From contig JAGLTY010000037.1 of NCBI GenBank assembly GCA_023135025.1, positions 1 through 10,869 of the forward strand: a stretch of DNA of 10,869 nucleotides, read 5' to 3'. The position numbers were made by a program, and so were the translations under genes. Source of the DNA: Bacteroidales bacterium. Its GTDB lineage: Bacteria > Bacteroidota > Bacteroidia > Bacteroidales > GCA-2748055. Below the pieces are notes generated by a model, which did not search any database, was not told the DNA's origin, and was given only the letters and a program-made list of their open reading frames with translations. Of the stretch, positions 1 through 8,059 are shown piece by piece. Position 1 is the stretch's first letter, and each line of letters opens with the position of its first letter.

Positions 1-1
1 G

Positions 2-325
2 GACAATTATGATGAGGCCATCAAGAGTCTCCTGAAAGCAGCTGAACTGTGCCATGACAGACCTGCGCTATACTACCATATTGGATTGAGCTACTACAAT
101 ATCGGGGTCGATCTGCGTGAATCGGCTCTAAGTATCACTGAAAACGATGAGTACAGAAAGATCAGGGAGCAATATCTGGATATATTCAGGGAAGCTGTAA
201 AATGGCTTACACAATCCTATGAGCTGGATCCCCACAATGAGGAGATAATTTCCATGCTCAACCAGCTTTATAACCAACTTCAGATGAAAGTGGAACAGGA
301 ATCCCTGCAGCACTCTATCAACTGA
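2..325 (+). CDS. TPR-repeat protein, C-terminal fragment
   Basis: The reading frame is open from the first bases of the window and ends at TGA 323-325, so only the last 107 residues are present and the true start lies upstream. The fragment begins with DNYDEAIKSLLKAAEL, followed by PALYYHIGLSYYNIG. That is the A/B helix pattern of a tetratricopeptide repeat. A second repeat-like stretch (EAVKWLTQSYELDPHNEEI) lies near residues 67-85. The protein ends in a polar, glutamine-rich tail. TPRs are protein-protein interaction scaffolds and are common in Bacteroidetes periplasmic or lipoprotein contexts, but the missing N-terminus prevents any statement on location. A TTG at 86 is only an internal codon, because the TPR pattern continues upstream of it. 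The gene is convergent with the DUF3078 gene and has no spacer to it. The specific function is unknown. Confidence 0.8.
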   Translation, partial: DNYDEAIKSLLKAAELCHDRPALYYHIGLSYYNIGVDLRESALSITENDEYRKIREQYLDIFREAVKWLTQSYELDPHNEEIISMLNQLYNQLQMKVEQESLQHSIN

Positions 326-2230
326 TCAGAATTTAAACTGCAAAGAGAGCCCTATAAACTCCTTGAACTGGGTTTTAGCAACCTTCTTTTCACTGCCGTC
401 TGGTAAAAGGATGGGTGCTCCCTCCGAATCAAGCACTGTAAAACGGATATCATCATCATAGATCAGGTGAAGGTTTAAGCGGATGGTGAAGAACCAGTTG
501 ATCTTCTGATCCATGATTAATTCCCAGTCCACATCCACATTCTGAGGGTGATCAAGATAGTTAGAGAATAATCTGATGCGGTTAATAAAGGTCAGATCTT
601 TGAATGGACTGATCTTGTTGTTGATAACAATCTGTGTACCCATCTCCTGTTTGGACCTAAATCCCTCCTCAATACCATGTTTGGTCTGGTCGATCAGGGC
701 AGTATCCAGTACAAAAGTATTTTTGTACGACAGTGGGGCCATGTTGATGGTGGTATTCTTAAATGGTTTGTATTCGAAACCGAGACCGACTGTGAGGGTA
801 GCGGGATTTAAAAATTTGGAGACAGGCACCGAGTCGTTGGGGAAATCATACCCTTTAGCCAGCTGGTTCTTCATATAGAATGAGGCACTCATCCCAATCT
901 TTCCCCAGGCATTCCGGTTAAATTTGGAGTTGATCTCGAACAGGTCGTGGTTTTTGCTGAATCCCTTCTCATCAGTGCTAAGGGTCCCGAACTTCAGTCT
1001 CATGGTGTTGATCCACTGTGAATTGGCCTTCTTGTTATTATAAGTTGCCTGGCCCAGCAGATCTATCATGGTGCTGAAAGAGCTCTCACCTCCTTTGGTC
1101 CAGTTGGTGAGGTAGGTCTGGTTCAGGGTAAATGCACTCCCGAATGCATAATTCCAGTAGATGGGTTCAGCTTCAAGCATCGCCATGGAAACAAGTGATC
1201 TTTCCGGCATTTTCACAAATTCAGGAAGGTAATGGATCTCCTCTTTCATCAGGCGGTTGATGCTCACATCATCCTCCAGCATCAGGCTGATCTCATTGGG
1301 AGCTGGATTTCCTATCCAGATGGTGATGGAATCATTGTTGTAATTCTTTACCCAGAACCGGTATGCTTCATCATCGCCCCTGGATAGCCAGAAGGGGCTC
1401 TTACTCCCGTACATATCATTAACCCACAGGATGGTCGAGTCGCGTTCGTTGGTAAACTCAAGCAGTTTGTTTACAGCATACTGCAGTGAATCGAGCTGGT
1501 GTTCTCCCTCCATGATCTTAAAAGGTGAATCCTCAGACGCTTTCCAAATGACTCCGGGCAAGTAATAGAGCACCCTGCTTCGGTCGGCTGTCATCAAACC
1601 GGTTCTCTCTGCTATATCCAGGGAGGGGGTGATCTGGTAATCAAGATATGAATGCATGGTGATCCCCAGTGACTCAATAGCCGATGTGTCGATCAATGTG
1701 ATGATATCTGTGTCGGGAACCGGCAAAGGGGTGACGGATATGGCAGAGGAGTCCGATAACACAGTGGTATCTATTGGTATTACTGGAAGAGTGCGGTTGG
1801 TGGTATCTACGGGGTAGATGAGCCTGGTCTCTTTTTTCAGATAGAGTTCGGAACTCCAACCCCGGGGATCCACCAGGAAAGTTGAATCGTTCAGCCACCT
1901 CAGTTCAATGCTGTCAGAGATATGAGGATCGCCAGTATGCACCTCAACCAAACTGAAATTCTCTTTTATAAGTCTGGAACGTATCGAATCAAACGGTTCC
2001 ATGCTATGGTCCAGGAGACGCCGAAGAGCATCTCTTACTGGATCCTGTTGTGACTGCCAGAGTGTGTTGGTATTTACCACGTGGTCCACATAGACCCAGG
2101 CAGCCGGCGTACTGAATTGAGGCTCGATAGTGAGTGAATCGATGTTGATTGAATCCGATTCAATGGTTGTTTGTGCTGATAGAGTACAGGCCACCAGGGT
2201 AGCCAGCACCAGGAACAACAGTTGTTTCAT
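326..2230 (-). CDS. DUF3078-family outer-membrane-associated protein
   Basis: Protein of 634 residues beginning MKQLLFLVLATLVACTLSAQ, a typical Sec signal peptide with cleavage probably after Ala19. I chose the ATG at 2228-2230 because the upstream TTG at 2296 would put 22 charged residues before the signal peptide and overlap folD. The C-terminal part, about residues 355-634, has the DUF3078 pattern: NYAFGSAFTLNQTYLTNWTKGG, then alternating polar and hydrophobic stretches that look like transmembrane beta-strands (QWINTMRLKFG, TLTVGLGFEYKPF, FTIRLNLHLIY), ending in FIGLSLQFKF with a terminal aromatic as outer-membrane barrels do. Residues 20-340 form a soluble-looking periplasmic region with an acidic Ser/Thr/Pro linker (about 140-185) and two related segments (see findings). 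DUF3078 has no established biochemical role. The gene lies 37 nt after folD and is probably the last of the ffh-folD transcription unit. Confidence 0.82.
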   Translation of the reverse strand: MKQLLFLVLATLVACTLSAQTTIESDSINIDSLTIEPQFSTPAAWVYVDHVVNTNTLWQSQQDPVRDALRRLLDHSMEPFDSIRSRLIKENFSLVEVHTGDPHISDSIELRWLNDSTFLVDPRGWSSELYLKKETRLIYPVDTTNRTLPVIPIDTTVLSDSSAISVTPLPVPDTDIITLIDTSAIESLGITMHSYLDYQITPSLDIAERTGLMTADRSRVLYYLPGVIWKASEDSPFKIMEGEHQLDSLQYAVNKLLEFTNERDSTILWVNDMYGSKSPFWLSRGDDEAYRFWVKNYNNDSITIWIGNPAPNEISLMLEDDVSINRLMKEEIHYLPEFVKMPERSLVSMAMLEAEPIYWNYAFGSAFTLNQTYLTNWTKGGESSFSTMIDLLGQATYNNKKANSQWINTMRLKFGTLSTDEKGFSKNHDLFEINSKFNRNAWGKIGMSASFYMKNQLAKGYDFPNDSVPVSKFLNPATLTVGLGFEYKPFKNTTINMAPLSYKNTFVLDTALIDQTKHGIEEGFRSKQEMGTQIVINNKISPFKDLTFINRIRLFSNYLDHPQNVDVDWELIMDQKINWFFTIRLNLHLIYDDDIRFTVLDSEGAPILLPDGSEKKVAKTQFKEFIGLSLQFKF

Positions 2231-2267
2231 TGTCGTGGTTTTTAGATTCCGGTTGATAAACGGATTC

Positions 2268-3143
2268 CTAGCTATATATATTTCCTTTGGCGGCAAGAAG
2301 TGTATTGCTAAGCAGAGATACCCTGGTCATGGGACCTACTCCACCCGGAACAGGTGTTATATAGGAACATTTTGGTGCCACTTCTTCAAATATCACATCT
2401 CCCTTAAGACGGAAACCCGATTTGGTTTCGCTGGAAGGAACACGGGTGGTTCCCACATCGATAACCACCGCACCCTCCTTTACCATATGCTCCTTGATGA
2501 AACCAGGAGCTCCCAGGGCTGCGATCAAAATATCAGCCGATGCACACAGCGTTTCCAGATCTTTTGTGCGGCTATGTGCCACTGTAACTGTTGCGTTAAT
2601 GGACTTCTGCGACATCAGTATGCTCATGGGCCTTCCCACAATATTGCTTCTGCCCACTACCACACAGTGTTTTCCTGAAGTTTCAATATGGTAGCGCTTC
2701 AACAGTTCAATAATTCCGAAAGGGGTGGCAGAGACAAAGGAGGGGAGTCCGATGACCGTCCGACCCACATTTAGAGGGTGAAATCCATCCACATCTTTTT
2801 TGGGATTGATGGTTTCAATGACCTTTTGTTCATTGATATGGTCGGGAAGTGGCAGCTGAACAATAAAGCCATCCAGTCCGGGATCACCGTTGAGCTCGCA
2901 GATCTTCTCAAGGAGCACCTCCTCTTTCACATCGTCTTCGAAACGGACCAGGGAGGATTTGAAACCCACCTCTTCACAATCTTTAATCTTATATGCAACA
3001 TAGGTTTCACTACCCCCGTCATGACCTACCAGGATGGCTGCCAGGTGAGGTGGCCGGTGGCCGGCCAAAACCAATGAATCCACTTCTGTTTTGATCTCTG
3101 CTTTGATTGCCTTTGAGGTGGCTTTACCATCAATTAATTGCAT
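2268..3143 (-). CDS. folD: Bifunctional methylenetetrahydrofolate dehydrogenase/cyclohydrolase FolD
   Basis: Cytosolic enzyme of 291 residues that interconverts 5,10-methylene-THF and 10-formyl-THF (NADP-dependent dehydrogenase, then methenyl-THF cyclohydrolase), supplying one-carbon units for purines and formyl-Met. All family landmarks are visible: YVAYK at 48-52, where Lys52 corresponds to the catalytic Lys (E. coli Lys54); VQLPLP at 95-100 with Gln96 (E. coli Gln98); KDVDGFHP at 116-123 with Asp119 (E. coli Asp121); the nucleotide-binding GRSNIVGRP at 164-172; and [10 protein letters not shown] at 264-273. Length is normal for the family. In place of the common PCTP motif it has SATPFG (138-143), a variant I recall from Bacteroidetes FolD. 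The ATG follows the ffh stop with a single base between (TAA T ATG in mRNA sense), so expression is very probably coupled to ffh. Confidence 0.97.
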   Translation of the reverse strand: MQLIDGKATSKAIKAEIKTEVDSLVLAGHRPPHLAAILVGHDGGSETYVAYKIKDCEEVGFKSSLVRFEDDVKEEVLLEKICELNGDPGLDGFIVQLPLPDHINEQKVIETINPKKDVDGFHPLNVGRTVIGLPSFVSATPFGIIELLKRYHIETSGKHCVVVGRSNIVGRPMSILMSQKSINATVTVAHSRTKDLETLCASADILIAALGAPGFIKEHMVKEGAVVIDVGTTRVPSSETKSGFRLKGDVIFEEVAPKCSYITPVPGGVGPMTRVSLLSNTLLAAKGNIYS

Positions 3144-3144
3144 A

Positions 3145-4461
3145 TTATCTCATGTTTGGAACGCGCATTTTCTTTCCGCTGGTCATCATCTTCATCATTT
3201 TCCTTGTCTCCTCAAACTGCTTGACCAACCTGTTTACCTCCGGGACAGTTGTCCCACTACCATCTGCAATTCTTTTTCTCCTGCTTCCGTTTAAAAGGGC
3301 CGGATGAATACGTTCATCGGGAGTCATGGAGTTGATAATAGCCTCAATTCCCTTGAAGGCATCATCATCCATATCCAGGTTTTTCATGGCCTTGCCCATA
3401 CCGGGAATCATGCCTGCCAGATCCTTGATGTTCCCCATTTTTTTAATCTGCTGGATCTGAGACATAAAATCGGTAAAATCAAATTGATTCTTAGCAATCT
3501 TTTTCTGCAGTTTGCGGGCCTCTTCCTGGTCATACTGTTCCTGGGCCTTTTCCACCAGCGAAACGATATCACCCATGCCAAGAATCCTGTCCGCCATCCT
3601 TTTGGGGTGGAAGGCATCCAGGGCATCCATCTTCTCACCTGTTCCCACAAACTTGATCGGTTTGTCTACCACAGATCGGATCGAGAGAGCTGCACCACCC
3701 CGGGTATCACCATCCAGTTTGGTTAGCACCACGCCATCATAATCGAGCCTTTCATTAAACTCTCTGGCGGTATTGACCGCATCCTGTCCTGTCATGGAGT
3801 CGACCACAAAGAGGATCTCATGGGGAGTGACTGCATCCTTGATGGCTGCAATCTCCTTCATCATCTCCTCATCAATGGCCAGTCGTCCAGCGGTATCGAC
3901 AATAACTGCATTATATCCTTTCTGCCTGGCCTCTTTAACAGCAGCTTTTGCAATTTTAACCGGATTCATGTTTCCCTCTTCAGTATAGACCGGGACATTG
4001 ACCTGTTCTCCCACCACCTTCAACTGCTCGATGGCAGCAGGGCGGTAGACGTCGCCAGCCACAAGCAAGGGTTGTTTTCCCTGTTTGATTTTCAGGTGGT
4101 TGGCCAGTTTTCCCGAAAAGGTGGTCTTACCTGAACCCTGCAATCCAGCAATCAGGATTACTGTGGGATTTCCTTTCAGGTTGATAGCCACATTTTCACC
4201 TCCCATCAGTTTGGTCAGGTGGTCATGCACGATCTTGACCATTATCTCCGAGGGCTTCAGTGATGTCAGAATTTTCTGACCCAGAGCCTCTTCCCTGACC
4301 TCTTCTGTAAACTGTTTGGCTATTTTAAAGTTAACGTCGGCATCCAGAAGGGCCCGTCTCACATCTTTCAGGGTCTCCGCCACATTGATCTCAGTGATCC
4401 GTCCCTGTCCCTTGAGCATTTTAAAGGAGCGCTCAAGTCTCTCTGATAGATTTTCAAACAT
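3145..4461 (-). CDS. ffh: Signal recognition particle GTPase Ffh (SRP54)
   Basis: Protein component of the bacterial signal recognition particle. It binds 4.5S RNA and signal sequences on the ribosome and delivers them to FtsY at the inner membrane. The protein has 438 residues from the ATG at 4459-4461, which gives the canonical [14 protein letters not shown] start; a TTG five codons upstream is less likely. N domain about 1-95; G domain about 98-300 with P-loop GLQGSGKTT (106-114), [11 protein letters not shown] (137-147), DTAGRL (189-194), [10 protein letters not shown] (247-256) and GTGEKMDAL (273-281). The methionine-rich M domain, about 325-438, contains the RNA-binding [14 protein letters not shown] (393-406). 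It ends in a basic Met-rich tail. It leads the ffh-folD-DUF3078 group and has a good Bacteroidetes-type -7 element just upstream. All GTPase motifs are intact. Confidence 0.97.
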   Translation of the reverse strand: MFENLSERLERSFKMLKGQGRITEINVAETLKDVRRALLDADVNFKIAKQFTEEVREEALGQKILTSLKPSEIMVKIVHDHLTKLMGGENVAINLKGNPTVILIAGLQGSGKTTFSGKLANHLKIKQGKQPLLVAGDVYRPAAIEQLKVVGEQVNVPVYTEEGNMNPVKIAKAAVKEARQKGYNAVIVDTAGRLAIDEEMMKEIAAIKDAVTPHEILFVVDSMTGQDAVNTAREFNERLDYDGVVLTKLDGDTRGGAALSIRSVVDKPIKFVGTGEKMDALDAFHPKRMADRILGMGDIVSLVEKAQEQYDQEEARKLQKKIAKNQFDFTDFMSQIQQIKKMGNIKDLAGMIPGMGKAMKNLDMDDDAFKGIEAIINSMTPDERIHPALLNGSRRKRIADGSGTTVPEVNRLVKQFEETRKMMKMMTSGKKMRVPNMR

Positions 4462-4487
4462 CTGCAGTTGATTCAATTATCAAGCTG

Positions 4488-4495
4488 CAAAAATA
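4488..4495 (-). promoter_or_regulatory. ffh: Putative Bacteroidetes -7 promoter element for ffh
   Basis: Read on the minus strand this is TATTTTTG, an exact match to the Bacteroidetes -7 consensus TAnnTTTG. It ends 26 bases before the ffh ATG, so transcription would start about 15-22 nt upstream of the start codon. A TTTG lies 12 bases upstream of it, closer than the usual roughly 19-21 base spacing for the -33 element, so only the -7 box is convincing. It sits in the 58-bp gap after the LVIVD gene, which argues that ffh has its own promoter. The region is A/T-rich, so chance matches are possible. Confidence 0.45.
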
Positions 4496-4519
4496 GCTAA
4501 AATCAGTCAAATTTCCGCA

Positions 4520-5791
4520 CTATTCTGAGGGGGTTATCAGCAGTGTTCCCAGGATGGAAATATGATTCAGATCGGAGTAATCGTAGATATAGAAACCATC
4601 CTCGCCAATCATAAAGAGAAAGCTCTCCAATGGAATTACATCATAAGCATGGATTCCGGGAAAAGCTGAAATTAAATGAGAGGTAATACTGTTTTCGTAT
4701 GTGGCATCGTACACCTTCAATCCATGCTCCCCTTCGCATACAAACAGGGTTCCGTTATCGATACCCAGTCCGTAGGGTTCGGTCATGGAAAATGAGGAGA
4801 GCCGTTTGGGCTCATATTTATCAGAGATATCGACCACCTCCAGCAGGTTCTGGGTTCCTCCGCAGTTGTTACCCGATCGAAGAGTAATATAGGCCCTGTT
4901 GCCCTCCACCACCACCGGGTCGCAGGCGGTAATATGCTGGTAGGTGGAGACGAAGTTGGGAGAGGCGGGGTTAGCCAGATCGAGAATATGCATGCCATTG
5001 GAGGTGCCCACATACAAATAATCATCCGCGATAAACAGTGTCTCCACATTCCCCCAGAGGGAGAGCTCCTTCTCCACCACCAGGTTGTCACTGTTGGCGA
5101 TGTTGATACTCTTCATCTTCCAGGAGCTTTCCAGCACATAGAGATAATCATCATAGGTGATAAAGCGTGCCATGGAGCCTCCTACACCATAGGTGTTGCT
5201 GGTTGGAGATGTTATTCCGCCCTTATCAAAACTTGATTCAAGACGGTAGTCCCAGTAGATAGGCCAGGGGTAGGGATTGTTGTATATCTCGCGGGTAATT
5301 TTCTTCACCTCGTAACCTGTGATAACCCCCTTCTTCTGGTCAATTTCATCCAGTGGGTAGTCGTAATCGTAAGGAGGAATGACATATTCAAACAGATCTT
5401 CGACCCTTTCAGTCAACACAGGTTGTTCCGGATCGGAGATATCAATCACCAGCAGGTCCACATAACTTTCGGCATAAAGCAGATCATTGCGGATGGCCAT
5501 ATCTACATTGCCAGGCACTTCGATAAATGCTTTAAGCTCAGGATCTGTGGGATCGGAAAGATCCACCACATGGATCCCCTTCTGGTATTCATTGATAAAC
5601 ATATGGGAACCGTAAAAACAGATCTTTCCCGGCTTTTCCATGGATGCTCCGGTAACCACCTCGAATGAGGAGCGGAGTGCATCGTACGACATATAGATTG
5701 GTACATTGGCCACATAGGTTTGTAAACGTCTATCCTCACAGGAGGTTAGGGTAATGCCAACGATGGAGAATAGAAAGAGCAGGCGCTTCAT
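4520..5791 (-). CDS. LVIVD-repeat beta-propeller lipoprotein
   Basis: Protein of 423 residues with a lipoprotein signal peptide (MKRLLFLFSIVGITLTSC). The lipobox LTSC puts the lipidated cysteine at residue 18, followed by acidic Glu-Asp. Seven copies of an LVIVD-type blade motif are visible: GIHVVDLSDPTDP (72), LLVIDISDPEQP (113), MKSINIANSDN (226), MHILDLANPASP (267), LLEVVDISDKYEP (316), GLKVYDATYENS (357) and GFYIYDYSDLNH (399). Seven repeats fit a seven-bladed propeller. Between blades 2 and 3 there is an insert of about 75 residues (131-205) rich in Tyr, Pro and Asp with the phrase KKGVITGYE; I recall a similar GIVVGWE-type insert in other Bacteroidetes LVIVD proteins. The protein is cell-envelope anchored, periplasmic or surface exposed. 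Its ligand is unknown. It is divergent from a small outer-membrane barrel gene, with 113 bp between the starts. Confidence 0.85.
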   Translation of the reverse strand: MKRLLFLFSIVGITLTSCEDRRLQTYVANVPIYMSYDALRSSFEVVTGASMEKPGKICFYGSHMFINEYQKGIHVVDLSDPTDPELKAFIEVPGNVDMAIRNDLLYAESYVDLLVIDISDPEQPVLTERVEDLFEYVIPPYDYDYPLDEIDQKKGVITGYEVKKITREIYNNPYPWPIYWDYRLESSFDKGGITSPTSNTYGVGGSMARFITYDDYLYVLESSWKMKSINIANSDNLVVEKELSLWGNVETLFIADDYLYVGTSNGMHILDLANPASPNFVSTYQHITACDPVVVEGNRAYITLRSGNNCGGTQNLLEVVDISDKYEPKRLSSFSMTEPYGLGIDNGTLFVCEGEHGLKVYDATYENSITSHLISAFPGIHAYDVIPLESFLFMIGEDGFYIYDYSDLNHISILGTLLITPSE

Positions 5792-5844
5792 GGGTGCTGT
5801 TTTATCAGGTTGTTTTGCTGTTAGGATGCAGGGGAGAAGCTTCC

Positions 5845-5864
5845 GGTTGCGTGGGTACGCAACC
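5845..5864. repeat. Perfect 8-bp inverted repeat in a divergent intergenic region
   Basis: GGTTGCGT (5845-5852) and its exact reverse complement ACGCAACC (5857-5864) are separated by four bases (GGGT). Flanking CTTCC (5840-5844) and GGAAG (5873-5877) could form a further outer stem. No T-run follows on either strand, so it is not an intrinsic terminator. It sits between the divergent starts at 5791 (minus) and 5905 (plus). A weak promoter-like pair on the plus strand, TTG 5847-5849 and TACTGTGG 5867-5874 (17-base spacing), would place the repeat across the spacer, as an operator would be. A 5' UTR RNA hairpin is the alternative. Confidence 0.5.
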
Positions 5865-5904
5865 TTTACTGTGGAAGGTTCATCCTGACAGAAACATACC
5901 CTCT

Positions 5905-6672
5905 ATGAAAAAGCACCGATCCAGCACATTCAAAAAAACAATTCCTCTCACTCTTTTGCTGATCATAGTCGTTTCCCCTCTGCTTCTGGCCCAGGAAGCG
6001 GACCATGTTTACCTGAAATCGGGGAGTGTGATCCGTGGCAAAATCATTGAGATTGAACCTGTGGATCACGTGAAAATAGAAGATATGTGCGGCAATATTT
6101 GGTTCTACAAGATTACAGATGTGGAGAAGATTACCTCCGAACCGTTTGAATCCGGGATCCGCAGGGATCAGGAACCGATCGGTTTCGAAGCGGGGTTTGT
6201 CAATATGACCTCCATAGGGTTCCTGGCCGGGTCATCACACAACTCACAGGTGGCTCCATTTAGCCTTCTGATGGTGAATGGTTACAGAACCTCCCATGGC
6301 CTATTTGCAGGGATTGGAACAGGGATCGAATTCTTCTCCACCAACTACCTGCCACTCTTTCTTGATTTGAGAGGTGACCTGCTTGAAGGGGATGTGGTCC
6401 CCTATGTGATGGCCAAAGGTGGATATGGTCTGCCGCTCTCCTCCGATCGTTCAGACTATGATATCTCTTATGAATATTCGGGTGGATTGTTGTTTGGTGC
6501 AGGAGTCGGATTGAAGATCAGGACCAGGAACCATTTCGCCTGGGATATTGAACTGCTCTATCGTTACCAGGAGACCTCGTACAGGGAGATTCACGACTGG
6601 AATAACCAGGAGTATGAGTATACCGATATTTTTAACCGGATTGAGATACGTTTAGGATTCTATATCGACTAA
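5905..6672 (+). CDS. Small outer-membrane beta-barrel protein with N-terminal YLKSGSVIRG module
   Basis: Protein of 255 residues. I place the start at ATG 5905 because it gives a clean signal peptide (MKKHRSSTFKKTIPL..., hydrophobic core 15-28, cleavage probably after Ala29). A GTG at 5794 would add 37 poorly structured residues running through the inverted repeat. After cleavage comes a short module (35-77) of the form VYLKSGSVIRGKIIEIEP...GNIWFYKITDVEKI, which in Bacteroidetes commonly precedes outer-membrane barrels. From about residue 90 onward there are about eight amphipathic strand-like segments (for example IGFEAGFVNMTSIGFLAG, GLFAGIGTGIEFF, GGLLFGAGVGLKIRT, HFAWDIELLYRY, FNRIEIRLGFYID), consistent with an eight-stranded barrel. 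No enzyme motif is seen. Possible roles are structural or stress-related, as in small OmpW/OmpA-like barrels; this is inference. The gene ends before a strong terminator. Confidence 0.75.
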   Translation: MKKHRSSTFKKTIPLTLLLIIVVSPLLLAQEADHVYLKSGSVIRGKIIEIEPVDHVKIEDMCGNIWFYKITDVEKITSEPFESGIRRDQEPIGFEAGFVNMTSIGFLAGSSHNSQVAPFSLLMVNGYRTSHGLFAGIGTGIEFFSTNYLPLFLDLRGDLLEGDVVPYVMAKGGYGLPLSSDRSDYDISYEYSGGLLFGAGVGLKIRTRNHFAWDIELLYRYQETSYREIHDWNNQEYEYTDIFNRIEIRLGFYID

Positions 6673-6700
6673 TCCTGGCAAGTGGATTAGGTTTTCCTCC

Positions 6701-6739
6701 CGGCCCGCTGATGCATCGTCTTTGGTGGGCCGTTTTTTT
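6701..6739 (+). terminator. Rho-independent terminator after the outer-membrane barrel gene
   Basis: CGGCCC (6701-6706) pairs with GGGCCG (6727-6732). The stem can extend by G-U and C-G pairs inward, and it is followed directly by seven T (6733-6739). It begins 28 bases after the plus-strand stop at 6672. The T-run exists only on the plus strand. For nhaA, whose stop is 12 bases away on the other strand, the hairpin has no U-tract after it, so it is best read as one-directional. Confidence 0.88.
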
Positions 6740-6750
6740 GGATTAAAAGG

Positions 6751-8052
6751 TCAGATCGTATGTTTTCGGCTGCCTGTGCGTAACACAATGTATCCTAAAA
6801 CCCCCGCAATAAGAGAACCGATCAGGATGCCTGCCTTTGCCGAATCGAGCAGGAAGGTGTTTCCGAAAAAGGCCAGGTTGGCCACGAATATGGACATGGT
6901 AAAACCAACACCGGCCAGCAGGGCAATCCCTACCACCTGTTTGTAATTGACCCCTTCGGGTAGTTCAGCAAGTCCAAACTTTACGCCCACCCAGGAGAAG
7001 AACGTAACGCCGATCAACTTTCCGGCTACAAGAGAGATCACAATGATTCCTCCAAGCATACTATCCAGCTTGCCGCCACCCTGAAACGTCACCCCGGCAT
7101 TGGAGAGGGCAAAGAGGGGCATGATCAGAAAGGCCACCCATTTGTGCAGCCTGTGTTCAAGATGCTGCAGGGGCGATTGTACCTGCTCGGTCCACTCCTC
7201 AAGGTTGTCGATGCCCTCAATCTGTTTTTTCGACAAAAGGGGTGTTTCTGGTTCGCCCGATTCCTTGATATCATCCACGATATCGCACAGTTTCTCCACA
7301 TAGGTTTCCATTCCGATCCGCTGCCTGATCGGTATGGTAAAGGCCAGCAGCACACCTGCGATGGTAGGATGAATTCCGGCTTTCAGGAACAGCACCCAAA
7401 TCACAATACCAAAAACCAGAATGAATCCCTTGGCATAGATCCTCCGGTAGGAGAGGAAGAACAGGATTGCAAGCAGCACAATGGCGATAGCAATAAGAGA
7501 CCACTTGATGCTTTCGCTGTAGAAAAACGCAATGACCATTACTGCACCTAGGTCATCTACAATAGCAAATGCAGTAAGAAACACTTTAAGTACCAGCGGA
7601 ACCCTTTTCCCCAGGAGTCTGAGGATAGCCAGTGAAAAAGCAATATCTGTGGCCATGGGAATACCCCATGCACGGGAGCTTTCAGGATTCTTGTTCAGTA
7701 TCAGAAACAGAAGCACCGGTATAAGCATACCCCCAATTGCTGCAAAGAGCGGAAAGGAGGCTCTCTTTACAGAGTTCAGTTCCCCGATAAGCAGTTCCCT
7801 TTTAATCTCCAGTCCGATCAGGAAGAAGAAAATGGCCATCAATCCGTCGTTGATCCAAAGGATCAGGGGTTTGACCAGTTCAAATCCAGATGTACCGATC
7901 CCCAGCTTGTATTGCCAGAGTGATTGAAAACGATCGGCCAGGGGTGAGTTGGCAAGAACCAGGGCCAGCACAGTGGCACCAAATAGCAACATACCGCTCA
8001 AACTCTCAATGCGTACAAATTTTTGAAAGGGGGTGATGATTTTTCTAACCAT
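6751..8052 (-). CDS. nhaA: Na+/H+ antiporter NhaA
   Basis: Inner-membrane antiporter exchanging cytoplasmic Na+ (or Li+) for external protons, used in sodium and alkaline pH homeostasis. The protein has 433 residues, about 45 longer than the 388-residue E. coli enzyme. Landmarks: NDGLMAIFFFLIGLEIKREL (68-87), ATDIAFS with Asp136 (E. coli Asp133), the ion-binding pair AIVDDLGA with Asp166-Asp167 (E. coli Asp163-164), AGKLIG with Lys345 (E. coli Lys300), LAELPEGV (361-368) and GFTMSIFVANLAF (383-395). The extra length is mainly a hydrophilic, acidic loop (about 246-300) followed by LHKWVAFLIMPLFALSNAG; such loops are common in NhaA from outside the enterics. It is the last gene of the abgT-ACT-FeS-nhaA run; its ATG comes 7 bases after the FeS gene's stop. 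Key transport residues are intact. Confidence 0.96.
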   Translation of the reverse strand: MVRKIITPFQKFVRIESLSGMLLFGATVLALVLANSPLADRFQSLWQYKLGIGTSGFELVKPLILWINDGLMAIFFFLIGLEIKRELLIGELNSVKRASFPLFAAIGGMLIPVLLFLILNKNPESSRAWGIPMATDIAFSLAILRLLGKRVPLVLKVFLTAFAIVDDLGAVMVIAFFYSESIKWSLIAIAIVLLAILFFLSYRRIYAKGFILVFGIVIWVLFLKAGIHPTIAGVLLAFTIPIRQRIGMETYVEKLCDIVDDIKESGEPETPLLSKKQIEGIDNLEEWTEQVQSPLQHLEHRLHKWVAFLIMPLFALSNAGVTFQGGGKLDSMLGGIIVISLVAGKLIGVTFFSWVGVKFGLAELPEGVNYKQVVGIALLAGVGFTMSIFVANLAFFGNTFLLDSAKAGILIGSLIAGVLGYIVLRTGSRKHTI

Positions 8053-8059
8053 GATTAAT

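Noticed and set aside
2130..2678. Plus-strand open frame of 182 codons opposite folD and DUF3078
   Set aside because: It lies antisense to clearly conserved genes, is rich in Cys, His and Arg in no recognisable pattern, and crosses two genes.
5794..5904. N-terminal extension of the barrel protein from a GTG
   Set aside because: The extension has no signal-peptide character, runs through the inverted repeat, and sits in front of a complete signal peptide starting at ATG 5905.
6701..6750. Bidirectional terminator shared with nhaA
   Set aside because: On the minus strand the hairpin is followed by GGAGGAAAACC rather than a T-run, so only plus-strand termination is supported.
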